DNA from: JAXLVB01 sp046329195
GTDB taxonomy: Bacteria; Bacteroidota; Bacteroidia; Cytophagales; Spirosomataceae
Reading direction: 5' to 3'
Length of the DNA stretch: 64,000 nucleotides
Assembly: GCA_046329195.1 (NCBI GenBank)
Contig: JAXLVB010000002.1
Span: 2,480,001 to 2,544,000, forward strand
Under the pieces are notes generated by a model that worked only from the letters and a program-made list of their open reading frames with translations, was not told where the DNA came from and did not search any database. Position 1 is the stretch's first letter, and every line of letters starts with the position of its first letter. The translations under genes were made by a program, and so were the position numbers. Positions 7,093-15,616 of the stretch are shown here, piece by piece.

Positions 7093-9393
7093 ATGACTTA
7101 TTCTCCAGGTATATTGAGTGTATTACCCATTATCTATGTAGGTTGGTCTGACTCGGTGTTGAGTCCGTCCGAAATGAGGGCTATTCAAGCCTTTATCGAA
7201 ACGATTCCTCACCTAACCGACCAAGACAAACAGTATCTGAAGCTATGCACAGATCAACGTAAGCCACCCAGCAAAGAGACCTTTGCCGAGTGGACAAAGG
7301 TCTTGCAACAGCATGTACAAAAGCTCGACTTGTCTGAACGAAAAAACTTGTTTGAAATTGGCCTTTCTATGGCACAGAAAGCTTCATCGTTGAGCGAAGC
7401 GCAACTGCTCAATGCAGGTCATGTCCGAAAAGCCGTAGAGGAATTTGAGCGAAAACTGGGCTTAGATAACGCTCTTTCTACTCAATCGTTTTACCATGCT
7501 ATCACGCCTCAACATGCAGCTGATTTGCCCGAAGTTGCTGATTTTGACCCACGAAAACTCCAGGCGCAGTTAGATGGACCCTTTGCTGAAGTAAAAAAAC
7601 GAACCAAGATTTTACTGCTCGACGAAGCCTTCCGAGTTCCTACGGACCTGCGCTCTAAAGATGAATTGCGGTTACTAATACTAGAACAATGTCGATATCT
7701 AGCCCAACAGGGTTTGGGCGCTTATGCCTTTCCAGAAGCTTATGGTGGGCATAATTCTCCCGGCAGTAGCACCGCCATTTTTGAAACATTGGCCATGGGT
7801 AATTTGAGCTTACTCATCAAATTTGGCGTGCAGTTTGGTCTGTTTGGCGGAGCCGTTTTTTTATTAGGAACAGAGTACCATCACCAGCTTTATCTGGAGA
7901 AACTAAGTAAACTCGAACTAGCAGGTTGCTTTGCCATGACCGAAACGGGGCATGGCTCTAACGTACGAGATTTAGAAACCACCGCTACCTACGACCACGC
8001 CACTCGTTCGCTAGTGGTGCATTCGCCTACGTTGGCTGCTGGCAAGGAGTACATTGGCAACGCACTCCACAGCCGCATGGCGGCGGTATTTTGCCAACTT
8101 ATGGTCAATGGTCAAAATCATGGTATTCATGCGGTATTAGTACCGCTTCGAGATACAAATCATCAACCATTAGCAGGTATTACGGTCAAAGACAATGGCT
8201 ACAAAATGGGACTCAATGGGGTGGACAATGGTAGAATCTGGTTTGATAACGTACAAGTTCCGGTAGAGAATCTATTGAATCGTTATGGTAATATTGACGA
8301 AAACGGTCAGTATTACAGCTCCATCCAGAATCCAGCAAAGCGTTTTTTTACCATGTTAGGCGCCTTGGTGGGTGGCCGAGTATCGGTGGCATTAGGTTCA
8401 AACACCGCCGCCAAAAAAGCATTAGATATTGCCGTTCGTTACGCTCTCCAACGCCGGCAGTTTAAGACCCTCAGCGAAGAGCAAGAAACCCTTCTGCTCG
8501 ACTACCCCACGCATCAAGAGCGGCTTTTTCCACTGCTGGCCAAAAGTTATGCCTTAACTTTTGCGTTAGAAACCCTCCGTCAGAAATTCATTGACAGTAC
8601 AGCCCGTGACGACAAACGAGAGGTGGAGGCACTAGCTGCTGGACTCAAAAGTTATGCTTCGTGGCACGCCATTGAGACCATTCAAGAGTGCCGTGAAGCC
8701 TGTGGCGGAAAAGGCTATCTCGCCGAAAATGAATTGCCTGATTTAAAGGCAGATACGGACATATTTTCTACTTTTGAGGGAGATAACCACGTGCTTTTAC
8801 AGCTCCTCACTAAATCTATCCTGACGGACTTTAAGCAAGAGTTTAGCGATGGCGGATTCAGGGCTATCGCTCGTCATATTCTCCAACGAGTCAGTGCCGA
8901 ATGGGTGGAGGCCAATCCCTTCTCCACCCGAAATACTGATGTTGAGCATCTACTCAGCACCGATTTTTTGCAAGAAGCCCTGCGATACCGACAACAGAAA
9001 CTACTCTTTACACTTTCAGACCGTTTACGAAGTTTTATGGGTAAAAAACTGAACCCTAACGAGATTTTTCTTCGTACCCAAACGCACATGATTGCGCTAG
9101 CGCTAGCGCATGTTGAGTGGTTTATCCATGAAGAATTTTTGAAGTACCTCGAAACTCAACCCGAAAGCCCTGAAAAGACCGCCTTACAGCACATGCAGCA
9201 GGTATTTGCTCTCGACGTTATTTACCGAGACCGAGGTTGGTACTTAGAAAATGACTACCTCAGTGGCGAAAAATCAAAAGCGATTCGTAAGGTGCTGGCC
9301 AAACTCTATCGGCAACTCCGCCCCCAAGCCTTGGCCTACGTAGAAGCCTTTGGAATCCCGGCTATCTTACGAAATGCTGCAATAGTGGGATAG
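7093..9393 (+). CDS. Acyl-CoA oxidase / dehydrogenase with TerB-like N-terminal domain
   Basis: 766 aa. Residues about 1-110 are helical and begin VGWSDSVLSPSEMRAIQAFI, which resembles the TerB/DjlA-type domain (acidic WxDGxLsxxE pattern). Residues about 150-600 are the FAD-dependent acyl-CoA oxidase core: LGAYAFPEAYGGHNSPG, the substrate/FAD segment CFAMTETGHGSNVRDLETTA, and the C-terminal all-alpha domain with ECREACGGKGYLAENELP and DIFSTFEGDN. That last motif carries the catalytic glutamate in peroxisomal-type oxidases. A further helical domain follows (about 610-766), as in ACOX proteins. It should oxidise acyl-CoA to trans-2-enoyl-CoA in fatty acid breakdown, passing electrons to O2 or ETF; the choice cannot be read here. 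No signal peptide. The function of the N-terminal domain is unknown. Confidence 0.9.
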   Translation: MTYSPGILSVLPIIYVGWSDSVLSPSEMRAIQAFIETIPHLTDQDKQYLKLCTDQRKPPSKETFAEWTKVLQQHVQKLDLSERKNLFEIGLSMAQKASSLSEAQLLNAGHVRKAVEEFERKLGLDNALSTQSFYHAITPQHAADLPEVADFDPRKLQAQLDGPFAEVKKRTKILLLDEAFRVPTDLRSKDELRLLILEQCRYLAQQGLGAYAFPEAYGGHNSPGSSTAIFETLAMGNLSLLIKFGVQFGLFGGAVFLLGTEYHHQLYLEKLSKLELAGCFAMTETGHGSNVRDLETTATYDHATRSLVVHSPTLAAGKEYIGNALHSRMAAVFCQLMVNGQNHGIHAVLVPLRDTNHQPLAGITVKDNGYKMGLNGVDNGRIWFDNVQVPVENLLNRYGNIDENGQYYSSIQNPAKRFFTMLGALVGGRVSVALGSNTAAKKALDIAVRYALQRRQFKTLSEEQETLLLDYPTHQERLFPLLAKSYALTFALETLRQKFIDSTARDDKREVEALAAGLKSYASWHAIETIQECREACGGKGYLAENELPDLKADTDIFSTFEGDNHVLLQLLTKSILTDFKQEFSDGGFRAIARHILQRVSAEWVEANPFSTRNTDVEHLLSTDFLQEALRYRQQKLLFTLSDRLRSFMGKKLNPNEIFLRTQTHMIALALAHVEWFIHEEFLKYLETQPESPEKTALQHMQQVFALDVIYRDRGWYLENDYLSGEKSKAIRKVLAKLYRQLRPQALAYVEAFGIPAILRNAAIVG

Positions 9394-9497
9394 ATTGTAC
9401 TGGCTTCTTTCGGTGGCGATATCCGTTTAGGTGGAAATGAGTTTCACGCTTTGCTAAACTTATGCCACTGGGTGGTCCCCAAACTAATACAAAAACA

Positions 9498-10583
9498 CTA
9501 CTCTGACTCAACTACCTCAAAATCATAGTTTTCGTCTATGGCAAATTCTTGGCAGAGTGATTCTAAGTCTTCTAAGAAGCCTTCGGGGTCTTCGGTCAAA
9601 ATCTCAAAGTTGGTGGCTTCAAAAAACAAGGCTTTCTTCTCGGTTACTTCCTCATAATCAAAGTAAAAATCCTCTTCGGAGTGCGTGTAGTCTTTACAGA
9701 GTTCTTCGAGGGCGGCTGCAAACTCCTCAACGTCTTCTACCTCCACATAGAAGTTATCGAGGTACATCATCCCCTCTTCGGCAAACGACGACGTCTCGTC
9801 TTCGTCCCAAGTATCAGCATCAAAATCTAAGCTCTGCACCGATTTAATAATCCAAGAATCATGGCCGTTGTAGTCTTGGTGCATCATGTACCGATACGGA
9901 ATGTAGCAGTAACCGTTATCGCCCCAGTCGTCACCCCAAGAATTACGAACGATAAACAATTGGTCAGGCTCTGAATAGCCTACACAAAGCATGGCGTGCC
10001 AGCCGTGGGTATCTCGAACGTTGTCGGTACTTTTGGGCATAGGTACTCGCCCTCGGTTTTTCTTGGCGTCGTCAAACGAATCAAACGTATTGAGCGAAAA
10101 GGCAATCGGATAGCCTTCGGCAAGGGTTTCTTTCCATAAGTCAAGGTCGGTTTCGATATACTCCGCCTCTACAATTTTGAAATTGGCTGCCTGGTTGTAA
10201 GAATCTTCGTCAGGTTCTTCCAGAATCATGTCTTCGTCGTTGGTCCAGTATTCTTCGGAGCAAGCGCCAAAGTCTTTCAATCCCTGAATCGCATTGACCA
10301 TGGTAGAACCTACGTCGTCGCCTTCTTCACCTTCTACGGCACGGGCATTATAGTAAATAAATAGCCGACTCACATCTGCCGAATCGCCGTTTTCACGCTT
10401 GGCTAAGTATTCATACGCCCCTGCAAACGCATTGGCCACGCAGCTATTTCCTACCTGTCGCTCAATTGAGGTCAAGAATTTCCGCAAGTCCACTTTTTGG
10501 GGGAGTTGTTTGATTTTACCAGCTTTTTTATAGACCACGTCATCTGGCATTCGACCTGCTTTGTATCCTCCAATTCGGTTCAT
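9498..10583 (-). CDS. Papain-like (C1 family) cysteine peptidase with duplicated acidic C-terminal tail
   Basis: 361 aa without a signal peptide. Residues about 30-245 form a papain fold: Q-x-G-x-S-C in RQVGNSCVANAFAGAYEY (catalytic Cys near residue 48), DTHGWHAMLCVGY with the catalytic His, and VRNSWGDDWGDNGYCYIPY with the catalytic Asn. The last 110 residues are very acidic and hold two related units: EDVEEFAAALEELCKDY followed by DFYFDYEEV, and EDPEGFLEDLESLCQEF followed by NYDFEVVE. Each has one Cys in the same place. I do not know this tail from other C1 peptidases; it may be an inhibitory or binding module. Lack of an export signal points to a cytoplasmic role. The start ATG at 10583 gives MNRIGGYKAGRMPDD. 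It is convergent with the acyl-CoA oxidase gene. Confidence 0.9.
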   Translation of the reverse strand: MNRIGGYKAGRMPDDVVYKKAGKIKQLPQKVDLRKFLTSIERQVGNSCVANAFAGAYEYLAKRENGDSADVSRLFIYYNARAVEGEEGDDVGSTMVNAIQGLKDFGACSEEYWTNDEDMILEEPDEDSYNQAANFKIVEAEYIETDLDLWKETLAEGYPIAFSLNTFDSFDDAKKNRGRVPMPKSTDNVRDTHGWHAMLCVGYSEPDQLFIVRNSWGDDWGDNGYCYIPYRYMMHQDYNGHDSWIIKSVQSLDFDADTWDEDETSSFAEEGMMYLDNFYVEVEDVEEFAAALEELCKDYTHSEEDFYFDYEEVTEKKALFFEATNFEILTEDPEGFLEDLESLCQEFAIDENYDFEVVESE

Positions 10584-10670
10584 GTTGTCAATAGGTTAAG
10601 GTTAAACAGATATGGGGTTAACGAATTCTCTATTCAAAACTACCAAAAGCTTTCATTTCGTGCAAATGAC

Positions 10671-11549
10671 TTACGTTGCTTTTTTAGCCTCTTCTCGAAG
10701 CTGTTGCGTTGTTTTGCGAGAACCATCGTGACTCCAACCGGGCGGGTTAAACAGATAACCTATTGCATTTTTAAGTGACCCTGCTTTTAGCAAATCGTTC
10801 CCAATACTTATCCATTCATTAAATGCGACTCGCACAGGGTTGTAGGTGTTGATATTCTTGGTGAGGCCATAGGTAGGGCGTTCGTCTTCTTCAATAAAAG
10901 TACCAAAGAGGCGGTCCCAGATGATGAGAATGCCTGCATAGTTTTTGTCTAAATATTGGAGGTCTGAAGCATGGTGCACCCGATGATGCGAAGGAGTATT
11001 AAAAACGAATTCGATAGGCTTCCAGAGTTTACCAATCGTTTCGGTATGAATCCAATACTGATACAATAGGCTGATTTGCTGCATAGTAACGATAGTTACT
11101 GGATGAAAGCCCACAATCGGCATCCAGAGGTAAAAGATAAACGAGCCCGTAAGATTACCCGTCCAGGTCTGGCGGAGGGCAGTAGCCAAATTGTACTTTT
11201 GCGACGAATGATGCACTACATGCGAAGCCCAAAACCATCGGACAAGGTGCGCTTCTCGATGAAACCAATAATAGCTAAAATCGTCGGCAAAAAAAGCCAA
11301 CACCCACACCCACCAGTAATCCATGCTGAGCGTAAAAACTCTAAAGTGTTCATACAGATACACGTACAGTAACCAAATGGGAGTTTTGGTGATAAGACCC
11401 GTGAGCAAATTTCCAATGCCCATTGCCAACGAAGTGAAGGTGTCTTTGGTTTGGATGTAGTCACGCTGCTGGTAGGTGACAATAATTGCTTCGAGAATTA
11501 CCGTAGCGATAAAAATAGGTACGGCGTATAGAATCAGGTTCGGAGCCAT
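10671..11549 (-). CDS. Sterol desaturase / fatty acid hydroxylase family membrane protein
   Basis: 292 aa integral membrane protein of the fatty acid hydroxylase superfamily. It shows the diiron histidine clusters expected of that fold: HREAH (about residue 96), HVVHHSSQ (about residue 109) and HHRVHH (about residue 189), followed by NYAGILIIWDRLFGTF, a near-invariant segment in this group. Hydrophobic helices occupy about residues 5-22, 45-75 and 140-160. These enzymes hydroxylate or desaturate lipids such as sterols, carotenoids or alkylglycerols; the substrate is not evident. The C-terminus (PPGWSHDGSRKTTQQ) is typical of the bacterial branch. Its start is 183 bases from the divergent thioredoxin-family gene. 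Confidence 0.9.
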   Translation of the reverse strand: MAPNLILYAVPIFIATVILEAIIVTYQQRDYIQTKDTFTSLAMGIGNLLTGLITKTPIWLLYVYLYEHFRVFTLSMDYWWVWVLAFFADDFSYYWFHREAHLVRWFWASHVVHHSSQKYNLATALRQTWTGNLTGSFIFYLWMPIVGFHPVTIVTMQQISLLYQYWIHTETIGKLWKPIEFVFNTPSHHRVHHASDLQYLDKNYAGILIIWDRLFGTFIEEDERPTYGLTKNINTYNPVRVAFNEWISIGNDLLKAGSLKNAIGYLFNPPGWSHDGSRKTTQQLREEAKKAT

Positions 11550-11732
11550 AGTGCAAACAATGTGGTTTTGTATTGGTGCTTCTAAATTACAATATGCCTT
11601 GCAAAATCAATACGTTATTGGCAGGATTCCAATGATAAACCTAATGAGTCTGACGTTTTTTACACCAAAATTCAGACCTTTGCAAAAATTTGTGAGCACC
11701 GCCTACGTTTTTATACAAATGCTCACCTTAAT

Positions 11733-12986
11733 ATGAAGCAAATATTGTTGTTGAGTTGTTGGGTTTTGTCTGCTTGGTCAGCGCTGGCTCAAGCCTACAA
11801 AGAACAAGTAGATGCTCCCACCTTAGGCAAGACCTGTCCGAATGTAGTATTGCCTGTAATGGTTGCAGGAGGCATCAAACCTACTGCCCTTGCCGACTAT
11901 CGTGGCAAGGTAGTGGTGCTGGAATTTTGGGCCACCTCATGTCGCCCTTGTATTCCGGCCATGAATCATTTCGAGATACTCGAAGCAGCCTTTCCTAATC
12001 AGCTTAAAGTATTCGAAATCACCGTAGAAGAACGCAACCGAGTAGAGCGCTTTTTGCAAAAGCAAGGCGCAGTAGCTACTATCGTACTCGACTCGACGCA
12101 GCGCATTCGGGAGCAATTTTACCATCATTTCTTACCTCACACAGTCGTTATCGACCCCAAAGGCGTGATTCGGGCCTTTACTTATCCCAGCGAAATCACG
12201 CCCGAGGTCATACAAAAGCTATTGCAGGGCAAAGAGGTAAAACTTCGCCTCAAACAAGAACTCGACCCCAACGCTCAGGCAACTGTATCGTCGGGCCTAA
12301 ACCGAGACTTGAACGAAGTGGAATCAATCCTTTTTGCGGAAGAACAATACGTGCGAGTGGAAAATCCGAAACGAGCAGCACAGAAAGAAGGGAAAGTGAA
12401 TTTCTCTGACTATCAAGAAGGCAAAGAAGCCGAAATCTACCGAGAGGATGAGCATTATCTTTCGTTTGTCAATTGCCCCCTCACGCTCATGTACGAGTCG
12501 CTTTACGAAATTTCGTCGAGTCGGGTGCTGTTAGACGTCCCCGAAAATCATGTAGAACACTATACTTTTGACAAAGCCAATGCGTTTTGTTTAGAATTAT
12601 CTTTGGCTGATACTTGTCGGCGAAGCCTGTTGGAGGTAGGCAAGCAAGAACTGGAAAAACGTTTCCCTTTGCGTTCACGCCTCGAAAACCGTTCTCGTCC
12701 CGTGTGGGTCTTACAAAAAATTGGCAAAGCCCCCATCAAACACCCCAACAACAAACTCTACGGTACATTTAAAGACTTGCTGGCTTACTTAGAAAACTTC
12801 CCAGACCTCAACGGAATGCCCCTAATCAATGAGACGGGACTGGCTGACACCGAGCCTTTTGAATGGGAAATCGTCAAGAATCAAACTGGCACCCTCGACC
12901 AGCGCCTGGCCGCCCTCGGTCTCAAGCGAGTCGAAAAAATCAAAGAGGTTCAATGCCTTATTTTGTTTGAAGCAGAGGAGAAGTAG
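11733..12986 (+). CDS. TlpA-like thioredoxin-fold protein with long C-terminal domain
   Basis: 417 aa. A signal peptide (about residues 1-20, ending SALAQA) sends it to the periplasm. Residues about 30-160 are a TlpA/AhpC-type thioredoxin domain with LADYRGKVVVLEFWATSC and the redox motif CRPC (about residue 71), then HTVVIDPKGVIRAFTYP. The cis-proline is in LPHTVV. The remaining 250 residues are a separate domain, with segments such as FVNCPLTLMYESLYE and NGMPLINETGLADTEPFEWEI. That layout resembles the TIGR03435/DUF3738 domain attached to thioredoxin-like proteins, but the match is from memory. The likely role is thiol-disulfide exchange in the envelope, partner unknown. It is probably transcribed alone; the next gene starts 73 bases later with an unrelated product. 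Confidence 0.85.
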   Translation: MKQILLLSCWVLSAWSALAQAYKEQVDAPTLGKTCPNVVLPVMVAGGIKPTALADYRGKVVVLEFWATSCRPCIPAMNHFEILEAAFPNQLKVFEITVEERNRVERFLQKQGAVATIVLDSTQRIREQFYHHFLPHTVVIDPKGVIRAFTYPSEITPEVIQKLLQGKEVKLRLKQELDPNAQATVSSGLNRDLNEVESILFAEEQYVRVENPKRAAQKEGKVNFSDYQEGKEAEIYREDEHYLSFVNCPLTLMYESLYEISSSRVLLDVPENHVEHYTFDKANAFCLELSLADTCRRSLLEVGKQELEKRFPLRSRLENRSRPVWVLQKIGKAPIKHPNNKLYGTFKDLLAYLENFPDLNGMPLINETGLADTEPFEWEIVKNQTGTLDQRLAALGLKRVEKIKEVQCLILFEAEEK

Positions 12987-13059
12987 CGATTTTCTTCCAC
13001 AGTTTTTATCCATTAAGCTCAAAACCTACAACTTCTTTTCATTTTAACAAAACAGCATT

Positions 13060-14022
13060 ATGAAAGCCATTGTTTGCCATGAATATGGAAACCCTCAAGT
13101 CCTTCACTTTGAAGAGGTTGAAAAACCAACCCCTAACAAAACCGAATTGTTGATTCGAATAAAAGCCACCGCCGTTAATTCGGCGGATTATCGGCTTCGT
13201 AAGGCGGACCCTTTTGCTGTAAGATTCTTTTTTGGACTCACCAAGCCCAAGCATAAAATCCTCGGTGGCGTGTTTTCTGGAACAGTCGAGGCTATCGGTA
13301 GCAGCGTTACTCAGTTTAAAGTAGGCGATCATATTTTTGGTTCTTCTGCACTAAGCTATGGATTTGGTACTTATGCCGAGTACAAAACCTTGCCCGAGCA
13401 TGGGGTTATCGCCCTAAAACCCATCAACTTGACTCATACAGAAGCTGCAACTATCCCGTTTGGTGGAACAACAGCCTTACATTTTATCAGTAAAGTTAAG
13501 CTCCAAGCTGGACAACGAGTCTTTGTCAATGGAGCATCAGGGGCCGTGGGTACCATGATGGTACAACTTGCTAAGTATTATAACGCACACGTCACAGCAA
13601 TGTGCAGTGCTACCAATCAAGAACTGGTCAAGTCGCTGGGAGCTGATGTGGTCTTGAATTACAACATCACCCCTTTCGCCTCTCTTGGCGAGTCGTTTGA
13701 TGTAATCATAGACACCGTCAATAAACTGCCGCTTTCGGAAGCAACAAAAAAATTAACCCCGCAGGGCAAGTTGGTTTTGGTAGCAGCTGGGCTGGGCGAA
13801 ATGCTACGAGGAGCGTGGATTTCGGCAACAAGCAAACATCAAGTGATTACAGGTGTGATTCGTGAACAGGCAGCAGATGTTCAGTTTTTACGAAAATTGA
13901 CAGAAGAAGGTCATCTCAAACCCATTATTGACCGTACCTATACACTCGAACAACTATCAGCAGCTCATGAATACGTCGAGAAAGGTCATAAACGAGGCAA
14001 CGTTGCCATAATAGTGGATTAG
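13060..14022 (+). CDS. NAD(P)H-dependent quinone oxidoreductase-like alcohol dehydrogenase (MDR family, zinc-free)
   Basis: 320 aa member of the medium-chain dehydrogenase/reductase superfamily. The N-terminal GroES-like domain starts MKAIVCHEYGNPQVLHFEEV and contains ATAVNSADYRLRKAD and GTVEAIGSSVTQFKVGDHIFG. The Rossmann domain has VFVNGASGAVGTMMVQLAK with the nucleotide-binding glycines (about residue 153) and the downstream segment LGADVVLNYN. The cysteine and histidine ligands of zinc-type alcohol dehydrogenases are absent, so it belongs with quinone oxidoreductase or reticulon-4-interacting-protein-like reductases. Cytoplasmic. Substrate unknown. Its end is 12 bases before the tRNA repeat region. 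Confidence 0.9.
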   Translation: MKAIVCHEYGNPQVLHFEEVEKPTPNKTELLIRIKATAVNSADYRLRKADPFAVRFFFGLTKPKHKILGGVFSGTVEAIGSSVTQFKVGDHIFGSSALSYGFGTYAEYKTLPEHGVIALKPINLTHTEAATIPFGGTTALHFISKVKLQAGQRVFVNGASGAVGTMMVQLAKYYNAHVTAMCSATNQELVKSLGADVVLNYNITPFASLGESFDVIIDTVNKLPLSEATKKLTPQGKLVLVAAGLGEMLRGAWISATSKHQVITGVIREQAADVQFLRKLTEEGHLKPIIDRTYTLEQLSAAHEYVEKGHKRGNVAIIVD

Positions 14023-14033
14023 CCATGCCTTTA

Positions 14034-14157
14034 CGTCCCCAGCTATATCTAAAGTTTAGGAAGTTTCTTAGTAAGAAAATGTGACCCTGCTAGGAATAGA
14101 AGACGGGTGCGTCCCCAGCTATATCTAAAGTTTAGGAAACTTCTTAGTAAGAAAATG
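14034..14157 (-). repeat. Tandem tRNA-Arg fragments downstream of the tRNA
   Basis: Two direct copies of about 65 bases start at 14034 and 14110 (period 76): each begins CGTCCCCAGCTATATCTAAA and ends in TGACCCTGC-AGGAAT. The second copy runs straight into the functional tRNA at 14158; the first ends in a degraded T-arm and acceptor strand (14083-14098). Each copy also carries the anticodon-arm sequence AAAGTTTAGGAA (plus strand). The unit therefore looks like a tRNA 3' half plus downstream spacer duplicated in tandem, as expected after repeated integration and excision at, or unequal exchange between, tRNA genes. Confidence 0.75.
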
Positions 14158-14229
14158 TGACCCTGCCAGGAATCGAACCTGGATCAAAAGTTTAGGAAAC
14201 TTCTATTCTATCCGTTGAACTACAGGGTC
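14158..14229 (-). tRNA. tRNA-Arg (anticodon CCU)
   Basis: 72 bases on the minus strand fold into a full cloverleaf: acceptor GACCCTG/CAGGGTC, D stem GTTC/GAAT around AACGGATA, anticodon stem GAAGT/ACTTT around loop TTCCTAA (anticodon CCT), a short variable loop TGAT, T stem CCAGG/CCTGG around TTCGATT, and discriminator A. The 3' CCA is not encoded. It decodes AGG. It sits between partial copies of itself on both sides. Confidence 0.95.
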
Positions 14230-14237
14230 TTATGTAA

Positions 14238-14310
14238 AATAGTTTAGGAAACTTTTATTGGGCGACGTTCGCCGGGCGACGTTCGCTCTATCCGTTGAAC
14301 TACAGGGTCT
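14238..14310 (-). pseudogene. tRNA-Arg pseudogene (5' half plus anticodon arm, interrupted)
   Basis: On the minus strand this starts with the same 5' half as the functional tRNA (GACCCTGTAGTTCAACGGAT, from 14309 downward). It is then interrupted by a 27-base GC-rich insert made of a 13-base unit GGGCGACGTTCGC (plus strand) repeated at 14260-14272 and 14274-14286. It resumes with the anticodon arm (plus-strand TAGTTTAGGAAACTTTTATT, 14240-14259). No T-arm or 3' acceptor strand follows before the real tRNA begins. It cannot fold into a functional tRNA. Confidence 0.8.
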
Positions 14311-14368
14311 TGTTGGGCAAATTTCATAAAAATCAGTCGGATTTCAAGATTTTTGTATGACTTGCCAA

Positions 14369-15577
14369 TTAATACTGAAACGCCGATTCGTTGAGCCAGT
14401 TTGGAAATATCTTATAATGCTTTTCTTTGATGAGGTTGAGCAGCAATGCTCTGAGTTCTTCTAAATTGTCTTTTTTCTCGGCAGAAATAAAGACCGATGG
14501 CGATTTGATGTGCTTCAAGTAACTGTTTTTCAAGTACTGAAGTAGATTCTCTTCACCTGATGACTCAAACGCTTCGGCCAAAGGTTTGTTTAGCGACAGC
14601 TGGTCTATCTTATTGAATACCAAGATGGTAGGCTTATCAGCAGCTCCTATTTCGGCCAAAGTAGCCCCTACTACGCCGATGTGTTCTTCAAAAGAAGGAT
14701 GCGAAACATCCACCACATGAATCAGAATATCGGCCTCTCGCACCTCGTCTAACGTGGACTTAAACGACTCAATCAGCATGGTTGGAAGCTTACGAATAAA
14801 CCCTACCGTGTCGGTGAGTAAGAACGGGATGTCTTCAAATACAACTTTCCGCACGGTGGAATCTACCGTAGCAAAGAGTTTATTTTCGGCAAAAACTTCC
14901 GTTTTGGCCAGTCGCCGCATTAGGGTAGATTTGCCCACGTTGGTGTAACCCACCAACGACACCCGTACCATTTGTTCTCGGTTTTTTCGCTGCGTAACGG
15001 CCTGACGGTCAATTTTTTCGAGTTTGTCTTTCAGAAATGCAATGCGATCGTTGGCGATACGGCGGTCCGTTTCGAGTTCTTTTTCACCAGGCCCTCTCAT
15101 ACCTACACCACCCCGCTGGCGGCTCAAGTGCGTCCACATCCGAGTAAGGCGAGGCAAGATATATTGCTGCTGGGCCAACTCTACTTGGGTGCGAGCTTGG
15201 GTAGTTTGTGCTCGTTGGGCAAAGATGTTCAGAATCAGCAGACTACGGTCAATTATTTTTACTTCTTTTTTATGTTCTTGAAAAATCCCCTCCATATTCC
15301 GAATCTGGCGGGGAGTGAGCTCATCATCACAGATGACGAGGTCAATATCTTGGTCAATGACAAAGGCTACAATGTCTTCGAACTTGCCTTTGCCTACAAA
15401 GGTGTTGAGGTCGGGGCGTTCGAGTTTTTGGATAAAGCGCTGGACGGTTTTTACCCCTGATGTTTCGGACAAAAACGCCAATTCATCCAAATATTCTTCG
15501 GTTTGTTCTGCGGTTTGTTTTTGAGTAATCAAGGCAACCAAAACCGCCGTTTCTTGTTTCTTTTCGGTATTATTCAA
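14369..15577 (-). CDS. hflX: GTPase HflX
   Basis: 402 aa, normal HflX length. HflX binds the 50S subunit and splits stalled or heat-damaged ribosomes. The N-terminal domain includes FVGKGKFEDI; a linker follows with the family signature SRQRGGVGMRGPGEKELETDRR (about residues 150-171). Then comes the G domain: G1 VGYTNVGKSTLMRRL (about 210), G2 region ATVDSTVRKV, G3 LTDTVGFIRKLP, G4 FNKID and G5 SAEKKDN. The switch-region threonine position reads STV. It is 39 bases downstream of gmhA on the same strand, so probably co-transcribed with gmhA and the GH63-type gene. A weak hairpin (14328-14354) lies just past its stop. Confidence 0.97.
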   Translation of the reverse strand: MNNTEKKQETAVLVALITQKQTAEQTEEYLDELAFLSETSGVKTVQRFIQKLERPDLNTFVGKGKFEDIVAFVIDQDIDLVICDDELTPRQIRNMEGIFQEHKKEVKIIDRSLLILNIFAQRAQTTQARTQVELAQQQYILPRLTRMWTHLSRQRGGVGMRGPGEKELETDRRIANDRIAFLKDKLEKIDRQAVTQRKNREQMVRVSLVGYTNVGKSTLMRRLAKTEVFAENKLFATVDSTVRKVVFEDIPFLLTDTVGFIRKLPTMLIESFKSTLDEVREADILIHVVDVSHPSFEEHIGVVGATLAEIGAADKPTILVFNKIDQLSLNKPLAEAFESSGEENLLQYLKNSYLKHIKSPSVFISAEKKDNLEELRALLLNLIKEKHYKIFPNWLNESAFQY

Positions 15578-15616
15578 ATGCTAATTGGGTGATATAATGT
15601 TAACAATCGCTTTTTG

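Noticed and set aside
14260..14286. The doubled 13-base GC-rich unit as an integrase core site
   Set aside because: Only two copies, both within the pseudo-tRNA, and no integrase nearby; kept only as part of the tRNA cluster.
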